Assembly (NCBI RefSeq): GCF_048268305.1
Contig: NZ_JBLWVT010000006.1
Location: 265,874 to 329,873, forward strand
Direction: 5' to 3'
DNA length: 64,000 bases
From: Pseudodonghicola sp048268305
GTDB taxonomy: Bacteria; Pseudomonadota; Alphaproteobacteria; Rhodobacterales; Rhodobacteraceae
Each line of letters starts with the position of its first letter. Position 1 is the first letter of the stretch. Both the position numbers and the translations under genes were made by a program. Below the pieces are notes generated by a model, which worked only from the letters and a program-made list of their open reading frames with translations, searched no databases and was not told the origin of the DNA. This document shows positions 7,934 through 16,679 of the stretch, one piece after another.

Positions 7934-8725
7934 ATGAAACGCCTTGCCCTCGCCTGCCTTCTGACCCTGCTGCCCGCCGCCCTGGGCGCCGCGCCTTGCG
8001 GCAATTCCGGCGCCGGCTTCACCGCCTGGAAGACCGCTTTCGCGACCGAGGCGCGCCGCGCCGGGGTGGGCGCGCGCGGCCTGCAGGCGCTGGCACAGGC
8101 CGGCTATGCCAGCCGCACCATCGCCGCAGACCGCAACCAGAAGAGCTTTCGCTACAGCCTGGAGAAATTCATGGAGCTGCGCGGCGCCAATGCCATCGTC
8201 GCCGAGGGACGCAAGCGCAAGGCGCGCAACCCGGCCTTCTATGCGGCGCTGGAACGGACCTATGGCGTGCCCGCCGGGGTGCTGATCACCCTCCACGGCA
8301 TGGAAACCGGTTTCGGGCGCTTCATGGGCGACAGCCCGGTGGTCTCGGCGATCACCACGCTCGCCTATGATTGCCGGCGATCCGATTTCTTCACCCCGCA
8401 TGCAATTGCCGCGCTGACCCTGGTTGACCGGGGCGAGATCACCGCCGCCACCCTGGGCGCCCGGCATGGTGAACTGGGACATACCCAGTTCCTGCCCGGA
8501 AATGCGCTGGCCTATGGGGTGGACGGCAATGGCGACGGACGGATCGACTTTTATGACATCTCCGACGCGCTGGCCTCGACCGCGAATTTCCTGCGCCAGA
8601 AGGGGTGGCAGCCCGGCCGCGGCTATCAGCCGGGAGAGCCCAATTTCGCGGTGATCGGCCAGTGGAACGCGGCCAGCGTCTATCAGCAGGCAATCGCCCT
8701 GATGGCGGCGCGGATTGATGGCTGA
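7934..8725 (+). CDS. Lytic murein transglycosylase, MltB-like (GH103)
   Basis: Periplasmic enzyme expected to cleave peptidoglycan glycan strands with formation of 1,6-anhydro-muramic ends. The 263-residue protein starts with a signal peptide (MKRLALACLLTLLPAALGAA). The catalytic Glu is about residue 124 in LHGMETGFGRFMG. GELGHTQFLPGNALAYGVDGNGDGRIDFY is the conserved GH103 core region. It is shorter than E. coli MltB and lacks a C-terminal peptidoglycan-binding domain. No lipobox was seen, so it may be soluble. It stands alone, with no same-strand partner nearby. Confidence 0.88.
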   Translation: MKRLALACLLTLLPAALGAAPCGNSGAGFTAWKTAFATEARRAGVGARGLQALAQAGYASRTIAADRNQKSFRYSLEKFMELRGANAIVAEGRKRKARNPAFYAALERTYGVPAGVLITLHGMETGFGRFMGDSPVVSAITTLAYDCRRSDFFTPHAIAALTLVDRGEITAATLGARHGELGHTQFLPGNALAYGVDGNGDGRIDFYDISDALASTANFLRQKGWQPGRGYQPGEPNFAVIGQWNAASVYQQAIALMAARIDG

Positions 8726-8914
8726 GGCCACAGTTTCGCCACATTCCCCGCAGTGCAACCACAGGTTTACCCGGCGTTTTCAGGCCTGCCTCACAGCGGT
8801 TCCAGCCCGGTCCCTTCGCGCCGCTGCCCCGGACTCCTCCGGTTTCGGACATATTTCCTCCGCAATTCCCCAATAATTTTACTAAAGAAGCGAAGACAAC
8901 GGAGGTCTCCCGCT

Positions 8915-9793
8915 GTGCAACAGAACTGCCGGTATCACGGCGGATTGGTCTTTTTCGAAGCCCCCGATGGCGCGCTGGATCGACTGAGCCAGATCGCCGC
9001 GGCGACTTTCGGAGACTACCGCCAGCCGGTTGAACGGCAAAGCCGGCTGCCCGACGGCCGGCTGCGGATCGTGACCGCCGGCTATGGGTTGACGCTGCGC
9101 CTCGACCCGCAGCCCTATGCCGGCGCCCTGGTCCACCCCAGCCCCGAGTTGCAGGCGCTGATCCACAAGGTGGCGCTGAAACGGATAACGCTTGAGCTTT
9201 GCCCGGTCTCGGGGACAGGCGAGGATGTCGAGATCTCGGAACAGCTGCTGGTGATGATGCTCTATCGCATGTGCGAGACCTATCCGGCGCATCAGATCGA
9301 ATGGATGGATCCCGAGATCCAGGTGGGCGTCGAGGATTTCCTCGGCGTCTTCGCCTCTGCCTGGCCGCGTCGGGTCGCGGCGCGCCGGTTGCGCTATAGC
9401 CCCAAGGCGCAGCTTTTCGAACCGGTGGACAAGATGGCCGGCAACCTGTCGCAGCAGGCCGAGACGTTGCAGAACCAGCTCCTCGCCAGTGTCGAGGACG
9501 GCCTGCCGCCGCTGAGCCCCGAAGAGGCGCTGGCGATGGCCTTTCGCGCCGGGCCGGGCGTGGCGATCGGACGGCCACCGCAACCCACCGAAGTTCAGCG
9601 GCTGGCGGCCTGGGGGCTGACGGCGCTCCTGGTCTTCGTGTCGCTGCCGGTGGCGGCCGGGCTGGCGATCCTCAACCTGCTCCGGGGAGAGGATGTTCGG
9701 CTGACCTCCCAGGTCGCGGCCCTGACCGCCGGCTGCATCTCGCTGACCAGCTCGGGCCTGCTGGCCGACGTCGTCTCCCGCCTGCCGGGGTGA
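8915..9793 (+). CDS. Conserved-looking protein of unknown function with C-terminal membrane segments
   Basis: Unrecognised 292-residue protein. A GTG start at 8915 is chosen because GGAGGT lies 8 bases upstream; the frame stays open to 8753 but without a ribosome-binding site. The N-terminal 215 residues look soluble and mixed alpha/beta. A short linker (GPGVAIGRPPQPTEVQRLAAW) leads to two hydrophobic segments near residues 230-255 and 268-290. No enzymatic motif is visible. The layout suggests a cytoplasmic domain tethered by a C-terminal hairpin. Neighbours (a transglycosylase upstream, convergent DUF3445 gene downstream) give no firm hint. Confidence 0.7.
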   Translation: MQQNCRYHGGLVFFEAPDGALDRLSQIAAATFGDYRQPVERQSRLPDGRLRIVTAGYGLTLRLDPQPYAGALVHPSPELQALIHKVALKRITLELCPVSGTGEDVEISEQLLVMMLYRMCETYPAHQIEWMDPEIQVGVEDFLGVFASAWPRRVAARRLRYSPKAQLFEPVDKMAGNLSQQAETLQNQLLASVEDGLPPLSPEEALAMAFRAGPGVAIGRPPQPTEVQRLAAWGLTALLVFVSLPVAAGLAILNLLRGEDVRLTSQVAALTAGCISLTSSGLLADVVSRLPG

Positions 9794-9805
9794 TGCCTCA
9801 GCGCC

Positions 9806-10576
9806 TCAGTCGGCGATCGGCTGCGGCCAAGTCTCGGGCGGCATATCGGCGCGGGCGACGACAAAGGTATGCACGCTGAACACCACCGCCCGGGTTTCCG
9901 GCAACCGCCGCACGGTCTGACGCTCGCTGCGGAAATAGCCATTCCCCGGCGCCGTCCGATGCGGTCGGCGATCGCGCTCCAGCCGCGGCTGGAACAATTC
10001 GGGATCATTGTACCAAAGAGCGTTGAACCGCCAAAGCGGCCGATCCACCTGGACCCCGTCGAACAAACGCTGCACCCGGGCGGCGATATTGTCGTCGTAA
10101 TCCGGCACCGGCACGTGAATGCGCGTCAGTGGCGTCATGAACTTTTCAGCCAATGTCCAGCTCGCCGGAAAGCACAGGACCGCCGCGGTCAACACATGTT
10201 CGTCACAGCCTTCGGGGCGTTGCAGGATCAGGAAATCCTCCTGCGCCAACCGCCCGATGGTCCCCATCGGATCGTCGCGGTCGATCGGCACCACCACCGC
10301 ATCCGGACGGGTGACAGTCTCCGCGCCGGCCCCGGCCTCGGGATAGGCGGTCGCCAACAGCAGCTCCAGCAGCTCCAGCGCCGCGGCCCGGGCGCCGTCG
10401 TCCAGCACGATCACCGCCTCGCGCCGTGTCGCCACCAATTCATCCCGCCGCGCCATCTGGCCGGCAAAGGCGTCATCCCGGATCAGCCATTCCGCCACCG
10501 GCAGCGGCTGGATGCCCGGCAGGCGGCGCAGGCTGGTGACGTCATAGGGAATTTTCTTCTGCAGAATCTCGCTCAT
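9806..10576 (-). CDS. DUF3445 family protein, heme-dependent oxidative N-demethylase-like
   Basis: 256-residue protein that matches the DUF3445 pattern: an N-terminal PYDVTSLRRLPGIQPL, a middle LILQRPEGCDEHVLTAAVLCFPASW and a C-terminal RRLPETRAVVFSVHTFVV. Members studied elsewhere act as heme-dependent oxidative N-demethylases; activity here is inferred from family only. The start MSEILQKK at 10576 is preferred to the in-frame start at 10621, which would add a poor MFFADSAESG leader. It lies 56 bases beyond the EEP-family gene on the same strand and may be co-transcribed with it. Confidence 0.75.
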   Translation of the reverse strand: MSEILQKKIPYDVTSLRRLPGIQPLPVAEWLIRDDAFAGQMARRDELVATRREAVIVLDDGARAAALELLELLLATAYPEAGAGAETVTRPDAVVVPIDRDDPMGTIGRLAQEDFLILQRPEGCDEHVLTAAVLCFPASWTLAEKFMTPLTRIHVPVPDYDDNIAARVQRLFDGVQVDRPLWRFNALWYNDPELFQPRLERDRRPHRTAPGNGYFRSERQTVRRLPETRAVVFSVHTFVVARADMPPETWPQPIAD

Positions 10577-10632
10577 ACCACCGCCATAGCAGCCCGACTC
10601 GGCGCTGTCGGCGAAAAACATGTCGCACCGCC

Positions 10633-11523
10633 TCAGGGGGCGAGAAAAATCCGCCCCAAAAGACCGTGGTGATCAGAGCCCAGGCGGCCAAGCACGGTGA
10701 TGCGCCCCTCGCCGCCGGTGGCGAGGATATGGTCGATCCCCACCCCCAGCCCGCCATGCGGAAGGGAGAAGGTCGCCGCCTCGCGGCCGATCCTCTGCGT
10801 GTCGCTCGCCCGGGCGATCCGGGCCACGCCTTCGGACCAGGCGACATTGTTGAAATCGCCGCCGATCACCTTGGCGCCCGACATCTCGTGCAGCAGCGGC
10901 TCGATCAGGCCGATCTGTCCCGGCTGTGGAAACGGCCAGGGCCAGCGCAGATGGATCGAGATCGCCCAGATCATCCCCCAGGGCGCCTGCACCTGCATCG
11001 CCGCCAACCCCGGACCGCAGATCGCGCTGCCCGGCACCATCGGCCAGTGCGACAGCACCGCCGGCCCGCCGACCTCGCGATAATCACAGAAGTTCTGCGC
11101 CGGGAACTCCTCCCGCAGCGCCGTCAGCACCGCTTGATTGGGGCGCGAGACCTCCTGGACCGTGACCACATCCGGGCGGCGGGCGCGGATATCGGCGACC
11201 ACCAGATCGGGTGTGGCGAGACGGAACAGCAAATTCTTCTGATAGAGCACAACCTCATGCGCGCCGACCGAAGGCTCCACCTCCGGGCGCCAGAGCGCCC
11301 AGAATCGCGGCGCCACCACCGCCGCCATCAACGCGACCAGCGGCAAAACGCCCCAGAGCGGCCGCCGCAGGAGCAGCAGCAGCAGGATCACCATCAGCGC
11401 CAGCGGCACCCGGAACACCGTCCAGGCATCCAAGGCCGGATGCAGCGCGCCGCCATATCCCAAGACCACCGCCACCACACCGGCCCCCGCCAATGCCGTT
11501 CCGATCCCACGCAAGATCCGCAT
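10633..11523 (-). CDS. Membrane-anchored endonuclease/exonuclease/phosphatase family protein
   Basis: 296 residues with three N-terminal hydrophobic segments (about residues 9-28, 37-49 and 56-74) followed by an EEP domain. Visible EEP motifs are TVQEVSRPNQ (metal-binding Glu), KVIGGDFNNVAWSEG (Asp-x-Asn) and the C-terminal GSDHHGLLG (Asp-His). These fit a Mg-dependent phosphodiesterase whose domain probably faces the periplasm. The substrate cannot be told from sequence: nuclease, sphingomyelinase-like or phosphatase are all possible. It lies upstream of the DUF3445 gene on the same strand. Confidence 0.8.
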   Translation of the reverse strand: MRILRGIGTALAGAGVVAVVLGYGGALHPALDAWTVFRVPLALMVILLLLLLRRPLWGVLPLVALMAAVVAPRFWALWRPEVEPSVGAHEVVLYQKNLLFRLATPDLVVADIRARRPDVVTVQEVSRPNQAVLTALREEFPAQNFCDYREVGGPAVLSHWPMVPGSAICGPGLAAMQVQAPWGMIWAISIHLRWPWPFPQPGQIGLIEPLLHEMSGAKVIGGDFNNVAWSEGVARIARASDTQRIGREAATFSLPHGGLGVGIDHILATGGEGRITVLGRLGSDHHGLLGRIFLAP

Positions 11524-11607
11524 CCCGCCTGCTCCTTCCGCTCGCCAAGGGTTGATAACCCCGCCGTAAGTGCCCAGCCTTAGGGGAACCGACCGAAAGG
11601 ACCGCCC

Positions 11608-12831
11608 ATGCCCTCAGAACGCATCACCTTCCCCGGCCATACCGGCGCTGAGCTTGCCGCCCGGCTTGATCTGCCCGAGGGACCGCCGCTGGCCACTGCG
11701 CTTTTCGCGCATTGTTTTACCTGTTCCAAGGATATTCCCGCCGCCCGGCGGATTGCCGCGCGACTGGCGGCCATGGGCATCGCGGTGCTGCGCTTCGATT
11801 TCACCGGCCTCGGCCATTCCGCGGGCGAGTTCGCCAATGCCGGCTTCAGCTCGAACGTCGCGGATCTGAAGGCCGCCGCCGCTTACCTGGCCTCGCGCGG
11901 ACTGGCGCCGCAGCTTCTGATCGGCCATTCCCTGGGCGGGGCGGCGGCGATCCTCGCCGCGCCGGACCTGGCCTCGGTCACGGCGGTGGTGACGCTGGGG
12001 GCGCCATACGATCCCGAACACATCACCCATCTGATCCGCGACGCCCTGCCCGAAATTCGCCAAAAAGGCGAGGCAGAGGTTGAACTTGACGGGCGAAGCT
12101 TTCGCATCACCCGAAGCTTCATCGAGGATATCCAGGCCAGCAAGCTTGACGCGGCGCTGCATCGGATGAAGGCGGCGCTCTTGGTCATGCATGCGCCGCT
12201 GGACGATGTGGTCGGCATCGACAACGCGACCCGGATCTTCCTCGCCAAGAAACATCCCAAGAGCTTCGTCACCCTCGATACCGCCGATCACATGATCAGC
12301 CGCCCCGAGGATGCCGAATATGCCGCCGAGGTGATCGCCGCCTGGTCGAGCCGCTATCTGGGTCTTCACGCCCCCGCCGCCCCGACGGGCACCCCCGAAG
12401 GGATCGTGCGGGTGACCGAGGCCGCCCCTGACGGCTTCCTGCAGGATGTGCAATCCGGCCCCGATCACCATCTGCTGGCCGACGAGCCGCTGTCGGTCGG
12501 GGGCAGCAACCGGGGCCTGTCGCCCTATGGGCTGATCGCCGCCGGTCTCGGCGCCTGCACCTCGATGACGATCCGCATGTACGCCCGTCGCAAGGGCTGG
12601 CCACTCGCGGGCGTCAGCGTCGATATCTCCCATGCCAAGGTGCATGCCGAGGATGCCGCCAGCGGCCAGCCGGCGCAGATCGACCGCTTTACCCGGGTGC
12701 TGCGCCTGACCGGCGATCTGGACGAGGCCCAGCGCGCAAAGCTGGTCGAGATCGCCGACAAATGCCCGGTGCACCGCACCCTCACCCATGGCGCGGCGGT
12801 GGAGACCACCCTGGCCCCCGCCGAGGGCTGA
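11608..12831 (+). CDS. Alpha/beta hydrolase fused to an OsmC-like peroxidase domain
   Basis: 407-residue two-domain protein. Residues 1 to about 255 are an alpha/beta hydrolase with nucleophile elbow LLIGHSLGGAA, an acidic HAPLDDVVGI and a His in DTADHMISR. Residues about 270-407 are OsmC/Ohr-like, with the two expected redox Cys in AAGLGACTSMTIRMYA and DKCPVHRTLTHG. The fusion is a known arrangement in proteobacteria. A role in detoxifying organic or lipid hydroperoxides, with hydrolysis of a related ester, is inferred. The start at 11608 is the first in-frame ATG. No operon partner. Confidence 0.88.
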   Translation: MPSERITFPGHTGAELAARLDLPEGPPLATALFAHCFTCSKDIPAARRIAARLAAMGIAVLRFDFTGLGHSAGEFANAGFSSNVADLKAAAAYLASRGLAPQLLIGHSLGGAAAILAAPDLASVTAVVTLGAPYDPEHITHLIRDALPEIRQKGEAEVELDGRSFRITRSFIEDIQASKLDAALHRMKAALLVMHAPLDDVVGIDNATRIFLAKKHPKSFVTLDTADHMISRPEDAEYAAEVIAAWSSRYLGLHAPAAPTGTPEGIVRVTEAAPDGFLQDVQSGPDHHLLADEPLSVGGSNRGLSPYGLIAAGLGACTSMTIRMYARRKGWPLAGVSVDISHAKVHAEDAASGQPAQIDRFTRVLRLTGDLDEAQRAKLVEIADKCPVHRTLTHGAAVETTLAPAEG

Positions 12832-12906
12832 GAGCCCGGCCCCCTCTGCCCGGCGATGCCCCGCCGGGCAGAGGTGCTCACGCGCCGCCCCCTTCGACCT
12901 GGCGGC

Positions 12907-12951
12907 AAATATCCCGGGGGAGGCTCCGCAGGAGACGGGGGCAGAGCCCCC
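12907..12951 (-). repeat. Dispersed GC-rich intergenic element, copy B
   Basis: AAATATCCCGGGGGAGG followed by a short variable middle and GGGGGCAGAGCCCCC. It is the inverted relative of copy A at 7771-7835, sharing the CGGGATATTT end and the GGGGGCTCTGCCCC-type palindrome. It lies 86 bases before the purB start. Confidence 0.55.
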
Positions 12952-13036
12952 ATGGCCCAGCCTGCCGCTTGTCGCGGCGGCGCCATCGGTTTATGACGCG
13001 GCCATACCGTCCCCGCACGAAAAGGTCACGCTGCCC

Positions 13037-14341
13037 ATGATCCCCCGCTATTCCCGCCCTGAAATGGTCGCCATCTGGTCGCCCGAGACCAAGTTCAAGA
13101 TCTGGTACGAGATCGAGGCCCATGCCTGCGACGCCCAGGCCGCGCTGGGGGTGATCCCGAAGGAGAATGCCGAGGCGGTCTGGAAGGCCAAGGATGTCGC
13201 ATTCGACGTCGCCCGCATCGACGAGATCGAGGCGGTGACCAAGCACGATGTGATCGCCTTCCTGACCCATCTGGCCGAACATGTGGGGAGTGAAGAGGCC
13301 CGCTTCGTGCATCAGGGCATGACCTCTTCCGACGTGCTCGACACCACCCTGAACGTGCAGCTGGTGCGCGCCACCGACATCTTGCTGGCCGATCTCGACA
13401 AGGTGCTCGCCGCGCTCAAGACCCGCGCGCTCGAGCACAAATACACCGTGCGCGTCGGCCGCTCCCACGGCATCCATGCCGAGCCCACCACCATGGGGCT
13501 GACCTTCGCGCGCTTCTATGCCGAGATGGACCGCAACAAGAACCGGCTGGAAAAGGCCAAATGGGAAATTGCCACCGGCGCCATCTCGGGCGCGGTCGGC
13601 ACCTTCGCCAATATCGACCCGGCGGTCGAGGAACATGTCTGCGAGAAGATGGGGCTGCGCCCCGAGCCGATCTCGACCCAGGTGATCCCGCGCGACCGCC
13701 ACGCGATGTTCTTCGCCACCCTCGGCGTCATCGCCTCCTCGATCGAGAACGTCGCCATCGAGATCCGCCACATGCAGCGCACCGAAGTGCTGGAAGGCGC
13801 CGAATTCTTCTCCATGGGGCAAAAGGGCTCCTCGGCGATGCCGCACAAGAAGAACCCGGTGCTGACCGAAAACCTCACCGGCCTCGCCCGCCTGGTGCGC
13901 ATGGCGGTGATCCCGGCGATGGAGAACGTGGCGCTCTGGCATGAACGCGACATCTCGCACTCCTCGGTCGAACGCGGCATCGGCCCGGATGCGACGATCA
14001 CGCTCGACTTCGCGCTGAACCGGCTTGCGGGCGTGGTCGAGAAGATGTTGATTTTCCCCGACAACATGTTGGATAACATGAACAAGTTCCCGGGCCTCGT
14101 AATGTCGCAGCGGGTGCTTCTGGCGCTGACCCAGGCCGGCGTATCGCGCGAGGATGCCTATACGATGGTGCAGCGCAACGCGCTCAAGGTCTGGGAGGAT
14201 CGCGTCGATTTCCGCGAACAGCTGCTGGCTGACAAGGATGTCGTCGCGGCCCTGGGCGTCGACGGGATCAACGCGAAGTTCGACATGGAATACCACACCA
14301 AGCACGTCGACACGATCTTCAAGCGCGTCTTCGGCGAATAA
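13037..14341 (+). CDS. purB: Adenylosuccinate lyase
   Basis: Cleaves SAICAR and adenylosuccinate, releasing fumarate, in de novo purine synthesis. The 434-residue length fits the family. The fumarase/aspartase superfamily signature is clear in KGSSAMPHKKNPVLTENL, with HQGMTSSDVLDTTL and RVGRSHGIHAEPTTMG as the other conserved blocks. The start MIPRYSRPEM at 13037 is chosen by homology; the frame extends upstream through a non-conserved, repeat-containing leader. It is followed by a strong terminator and a small secreted protein gene. Confidence 0.97.
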   Translation: MIPRYSRPEMVAIWSPETKFKIWYEIEAHACDAQAALGVIPKENAEAVWKAKDVAFDVARIDEIEAVTKHDVIAFLTHLAEHVGSEEARFVHQGMTSSDVLDTTLNVQLVRATDILLADLDKVLAALKTRALEHKYTVRVGRSHGIHAEPTTMGLTFARFYAEMDRNKNRLEKAKWEIATGAISGAVGTFANIDPAVEEHVCEKMGLRPEPISTQVIPRDRHAMFFATLGVIASSIENVAIEIRHMQRTEVLEGAEFFSMGQKGSSAMPHKKNPVLTENLTGLARLVRMAVIPAMENVALWHERDISHSSVERGIGPDATITLDFALNRLAGVVEKMLIFPDNMLDNMNKFPGLVMSQRVLLALTQAGVSREDAYTMVQRNALKVWEDRVDFREQLLADKDVVAALGVDGINAKFDMEYHTKHVDTIFKRVFGE

Positions 14342-14365
14342 GCCAAGCCGGTCATCCGGCACGCA

Positions 14366-14403
14366 AACCGCGCCCCGGCCCCGCCCGGCGGCGCGGTTTT
14401 TCT
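14366..14403 (+). terminator. Rho-independent terminator of purB
   Basis: AACCGCGCC (14366-14374) pairs with GGCGCGGTT (14390-14398) and is followed by TTTCTTT. It lies 25 bases after the purB stop. Confidence 0.88.
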
Positions 14404-14466
14404 TTGGGGACGGGCCAAGATGGGTTACCTTAGGTCATGTGACCAGTTTCGACAGGAGTTTCCCAG

Positions 14467-14622
14467 ATGATGATCAAGACCGCACTTGCCAGCCTTGCGC
14501 TTTGTCTCCTCCCTGCGCTGTCTTTCGCAAGCTGTGCCGCCCATGAGCAGGCGCAAAGCTGCGCGGCGGGCACGACCTGGGACGCCGCCAAGTCGGCCTG
14601 CGTCCCGAAGGCCAACAGCTAG
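14467..14622 (+). CDS. Small secreted cysteine-containing protein
   Basis: 51-codon gene. The product begins MMIKTALASLALCLLPALSF, a convincing signal peptide ending near SFAS, and the short mature part carries three Cys (SCAAHEQ, QSCAAGTTWD, SACVPKANS). The GTTWDAA-x5-CVPK pattern resembles small CxxGxxWD-type extracellular modules. AGGAG lies about 9 bases before the ATG. It sits just behind the purB terminator with its own short leader. The function is unknown. Small secreted proteins of this type next to purB are, from memory, seen in related genomes. Confidence 0.7.
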   Translation: MMIKTALASLALCLLPALSFASCAAHEQAQSCAAGTTWDAAKSACVPKANS

Positions 14623-14823
14623 GCCATTTCGCCCTGCGTGCAGGCAGCCGGGACAGCGTCGCGCCCCGGAGGCGGTGGATTTGTGATCGCAGCATCTATT
14701 GTCTGATGGACAGGAGCGCGGCTTCCCGCCTATCACCTCAGGCATGATCGCCGTTTCGCCCCCTTCGGCCGCCTCGCGCGCGCCCTGCCGCCCTGCCCCG
14801 TCTCCGGCCAGAGCTGGCCTCGC

Positions 14824-15693
14824 ATGACGCCCGCCGAGACGCTGCGCGTGCGCAACCGCGCCATCCTGCTGATGATCGGCGCAACGCTGTTTTTCTCGCT
14901 GATGGACGCCAGCGCCAAGGCGGTGGCGCCGCGGATCGGCGTGCTGGGCGGGCTCTGGGCACGCTACGCCGGGCAGATGATCTTCGTGCTGATCCTGGTG
15001 GCGCCTCGCGTCCACCTGGTGGCGCGAACCCGCTACCCGGTGCAGCAGATCCTGCGCTCCTGCCTGCTGATGGGCGCGACGATCTTCTATTTCAGCGCCC
15101 TGAGCGTGCTGCCGCTGAACGCCGCGGCGCCGCTGATGAACACCAACCCGGTGCTGATCACCCTGGGCGCCGCCCTGTTTCTGGGCGAAAAGCTGGGGCC
15201 GCGCCGGATTGCCGGGATCGCCGCCGCGATGGTCGGCGCGATGATCATCATCCGCCCCGGCGGCGAGATCTTCAACATGTCCGCCCTGCTGCCGCTCGGC
15301 GCCGCCTGCTGCTATTCCGGCTACGCGTTGCTGACCCGCCGGCTTGGCCCCGACGAGGATCCCTGGACCTCGCTCTTCTACACCGGCGTGGTGGGAACGC
15401 TGGTCTTCAGCCTGCTGATCCCGTTTCACTGGCAAACCCCGGACCTGACCGCCTGGATGCTGATCGGGGCGATCACCTGTTTCGGCACCTTCGGCCAGTT
15501 GTTGCTGATCCGCGCCTTTTCCTCGGGCGAGGCCGCCATGCTGGCGCCCTATGCCTATTGCGGGCTGATCTTCGCCACGATCTGGGGGGTGGTGCTGTTC
15601 GGAGAGCGGCCCGATATCTGGACGCTGTGCGGCACGCTTGTGATCGCCGGGGCCGGGCTCTATGTGTGGCATCGCGAAACCTATCGCAGCTAA
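14824..15693 (+). CDS. EamA-family (DMT) transporter
   Basis: 289-residue inner-membrane protein with about ten hydrophobic segments arranged as two EamA repeats (about residues 14-140 and 150-285). A typical repeat end is ERPDIWTLCGTLVIAGAGLYV. RhaT/EamA-type drug/metabolite transporters export amino acids or metabolites, but the substrate cannot be read here. The first in-frame ATG (14824) starts a hydrophilic 17-residue leader that is normal for the family. An acyltransferase gene follows after 21 bases on the same strand. Confidence 0.88.
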   Translation: MTPAETLRVRNRAILLMIGATLFFSLMDASAKAVAPRIGVLGGLWARYAGQMIFVLILVAPRVHLVARTRYPVQQILRSCLLMGATIFYFSALSVLPLNAAAPLMNTNPVLITLGAALFLGEKLGPRRIAGIAAAMVGAMIIIRPGGEIFNMSALLPLGAACCYSGYALLTRRLGPDEDPWTSLFYTGVVGTLVFSLLIPFHWQTPDLTAWMLIGAITCFGTFGQLLLIRAFSSGEAAMLAPYAYCGLIFATIWGVVLFGERPDIWTLCGTLVIAGAGLYVWHRETYRS

Positions 15694-15714
15694 CCAGACC
15701 GAAGCCGACCACAT

Positions 15715-16662
15715 ATGCCTGCAGATCCCTCGACCCTCACCGCCTCAGAGCGCGCGCAATACTACGTCTCGAACCTGTTTCTGCGCGGGGTGATCGGGGT
15801 TGTGCGGCTGATCCCCTATCGCTGGCGCATCCCGACGATGGGCTGGCTGGTCAGCCGGGTGGCGCCTTTGGTCGGCTGGACCAAGCGGATCCGCGACAAC
15901 CTGAAGCTGGTCATGCCCGATCTGCCCGAGGCCGAGGTGGCGCGGCTGTGCCGGGCCGTGCCCGACAACGTGGGTCGGGCGGCGATGGAATTCTATTCCG
16001 GCCGGGCCTTTGCCGAACGCGCGCGCCGCGCGCCGCTCAAGGGCCCCGGTGTTCCCCTGTTCGAGGCCGCCCGCGCCGAGGGGCGGCCGGTGATCCTGAT
16101 CACCGGGCATTTCGGCAATTACGACGCCGCCCGCGCCAATCTGATCGGCCGCGGCCACCCGCTGGGCGCGCTCTATCGCCGAATGGCCAACCCCTATTTC
16201 AACGACCATTACGTCAAGGCGATGCTCAGCGTCGGCACCCCGATGTTCGAACAGGGCCGCCGCGGCATGATGGAGATGGTGCGCTATCTCAAGGGCGGCG
16301 GCGTCATCGCCATCGTCAGCGACCTGCATGCCCATGGCGGCGAGAATATCGACTTTTTCGGCGAACCCGCCGTCACCTCGCTGGTGCCGGCCGAGCTGGC
16401 GCTCAAGTACAACGCCGCGCTGATCCCGACCTATGCGATCCGCCGCCCCAACGGGCTGGATTTCGACATCGTGATGCACGATCCGATCCGCCACAGCGAT
16501 CCGGTCACCATGATGCAGGCGGTCAACGACGATCTGGAAACCTTGGTGCGCGACCATATGGAACAGTGGTTCTGGATCCACCGCCGCTGGAAGCCCTATC
16601 TGCCGGAACGCGCCGAACAGGCCGCCGCCGCCGCCGACGAGGCCGCCCAGCCCAAGGGCTGA
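15715..16662 (+). CDS. LpxL/HtrB-family lysophospholipid or lipid A acyltransferase
   Basis: 315 residues, the expected length for the LpxL/HtrB family, with an N-terminal hydrophobic anchor (LFLRGVIGVVRLIPY). The catalytic HX4(D/E) motif appears as GHFGNYDAAR, and other family blocks are RRMANPYFNDHYVK, GGVIAIVSDLHAHGG and HMEQWFWIHRRWKP. It should transfer an acyl chain to a lipid A precursor or related lipid at the inner membrane. It is probably co-transcribed with the DMT transporter. The tail is Ala-rich and poorly conserved in appearance. Which acyl position it serves is unclear. Confidence 0.88.
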   Translation: MPADPSTLTASERAQYYVSNLFLRGVIGVVRLIPYRWRIPTMGWLVSRVAPLVGWTKRIRDNLKLVMPDLPEAEVARLCRAVPDNVGRAAMEFYSGRAFAERARRAPLKGPGVPLFEAARAEGRPVILITGHFGNYDAARANLIGRGHPLGALYRRMANPYFNDHYVKAMLSVGTPMFEQGRRGMMEMVRYLKGGGVIAIVSDLHAHGGENIDFFGEPAVTSLVPAELALKYNAALIPTYAIRRPNGLDFDIVMHDPIRHSDPVTMMQAVNDDLETLVRDHMEQWFWIHRRWKPYLPERAEQAAAAADEAAQPKG

Positions 16663-16679
16663 TCCATCCGCCCCGATCG

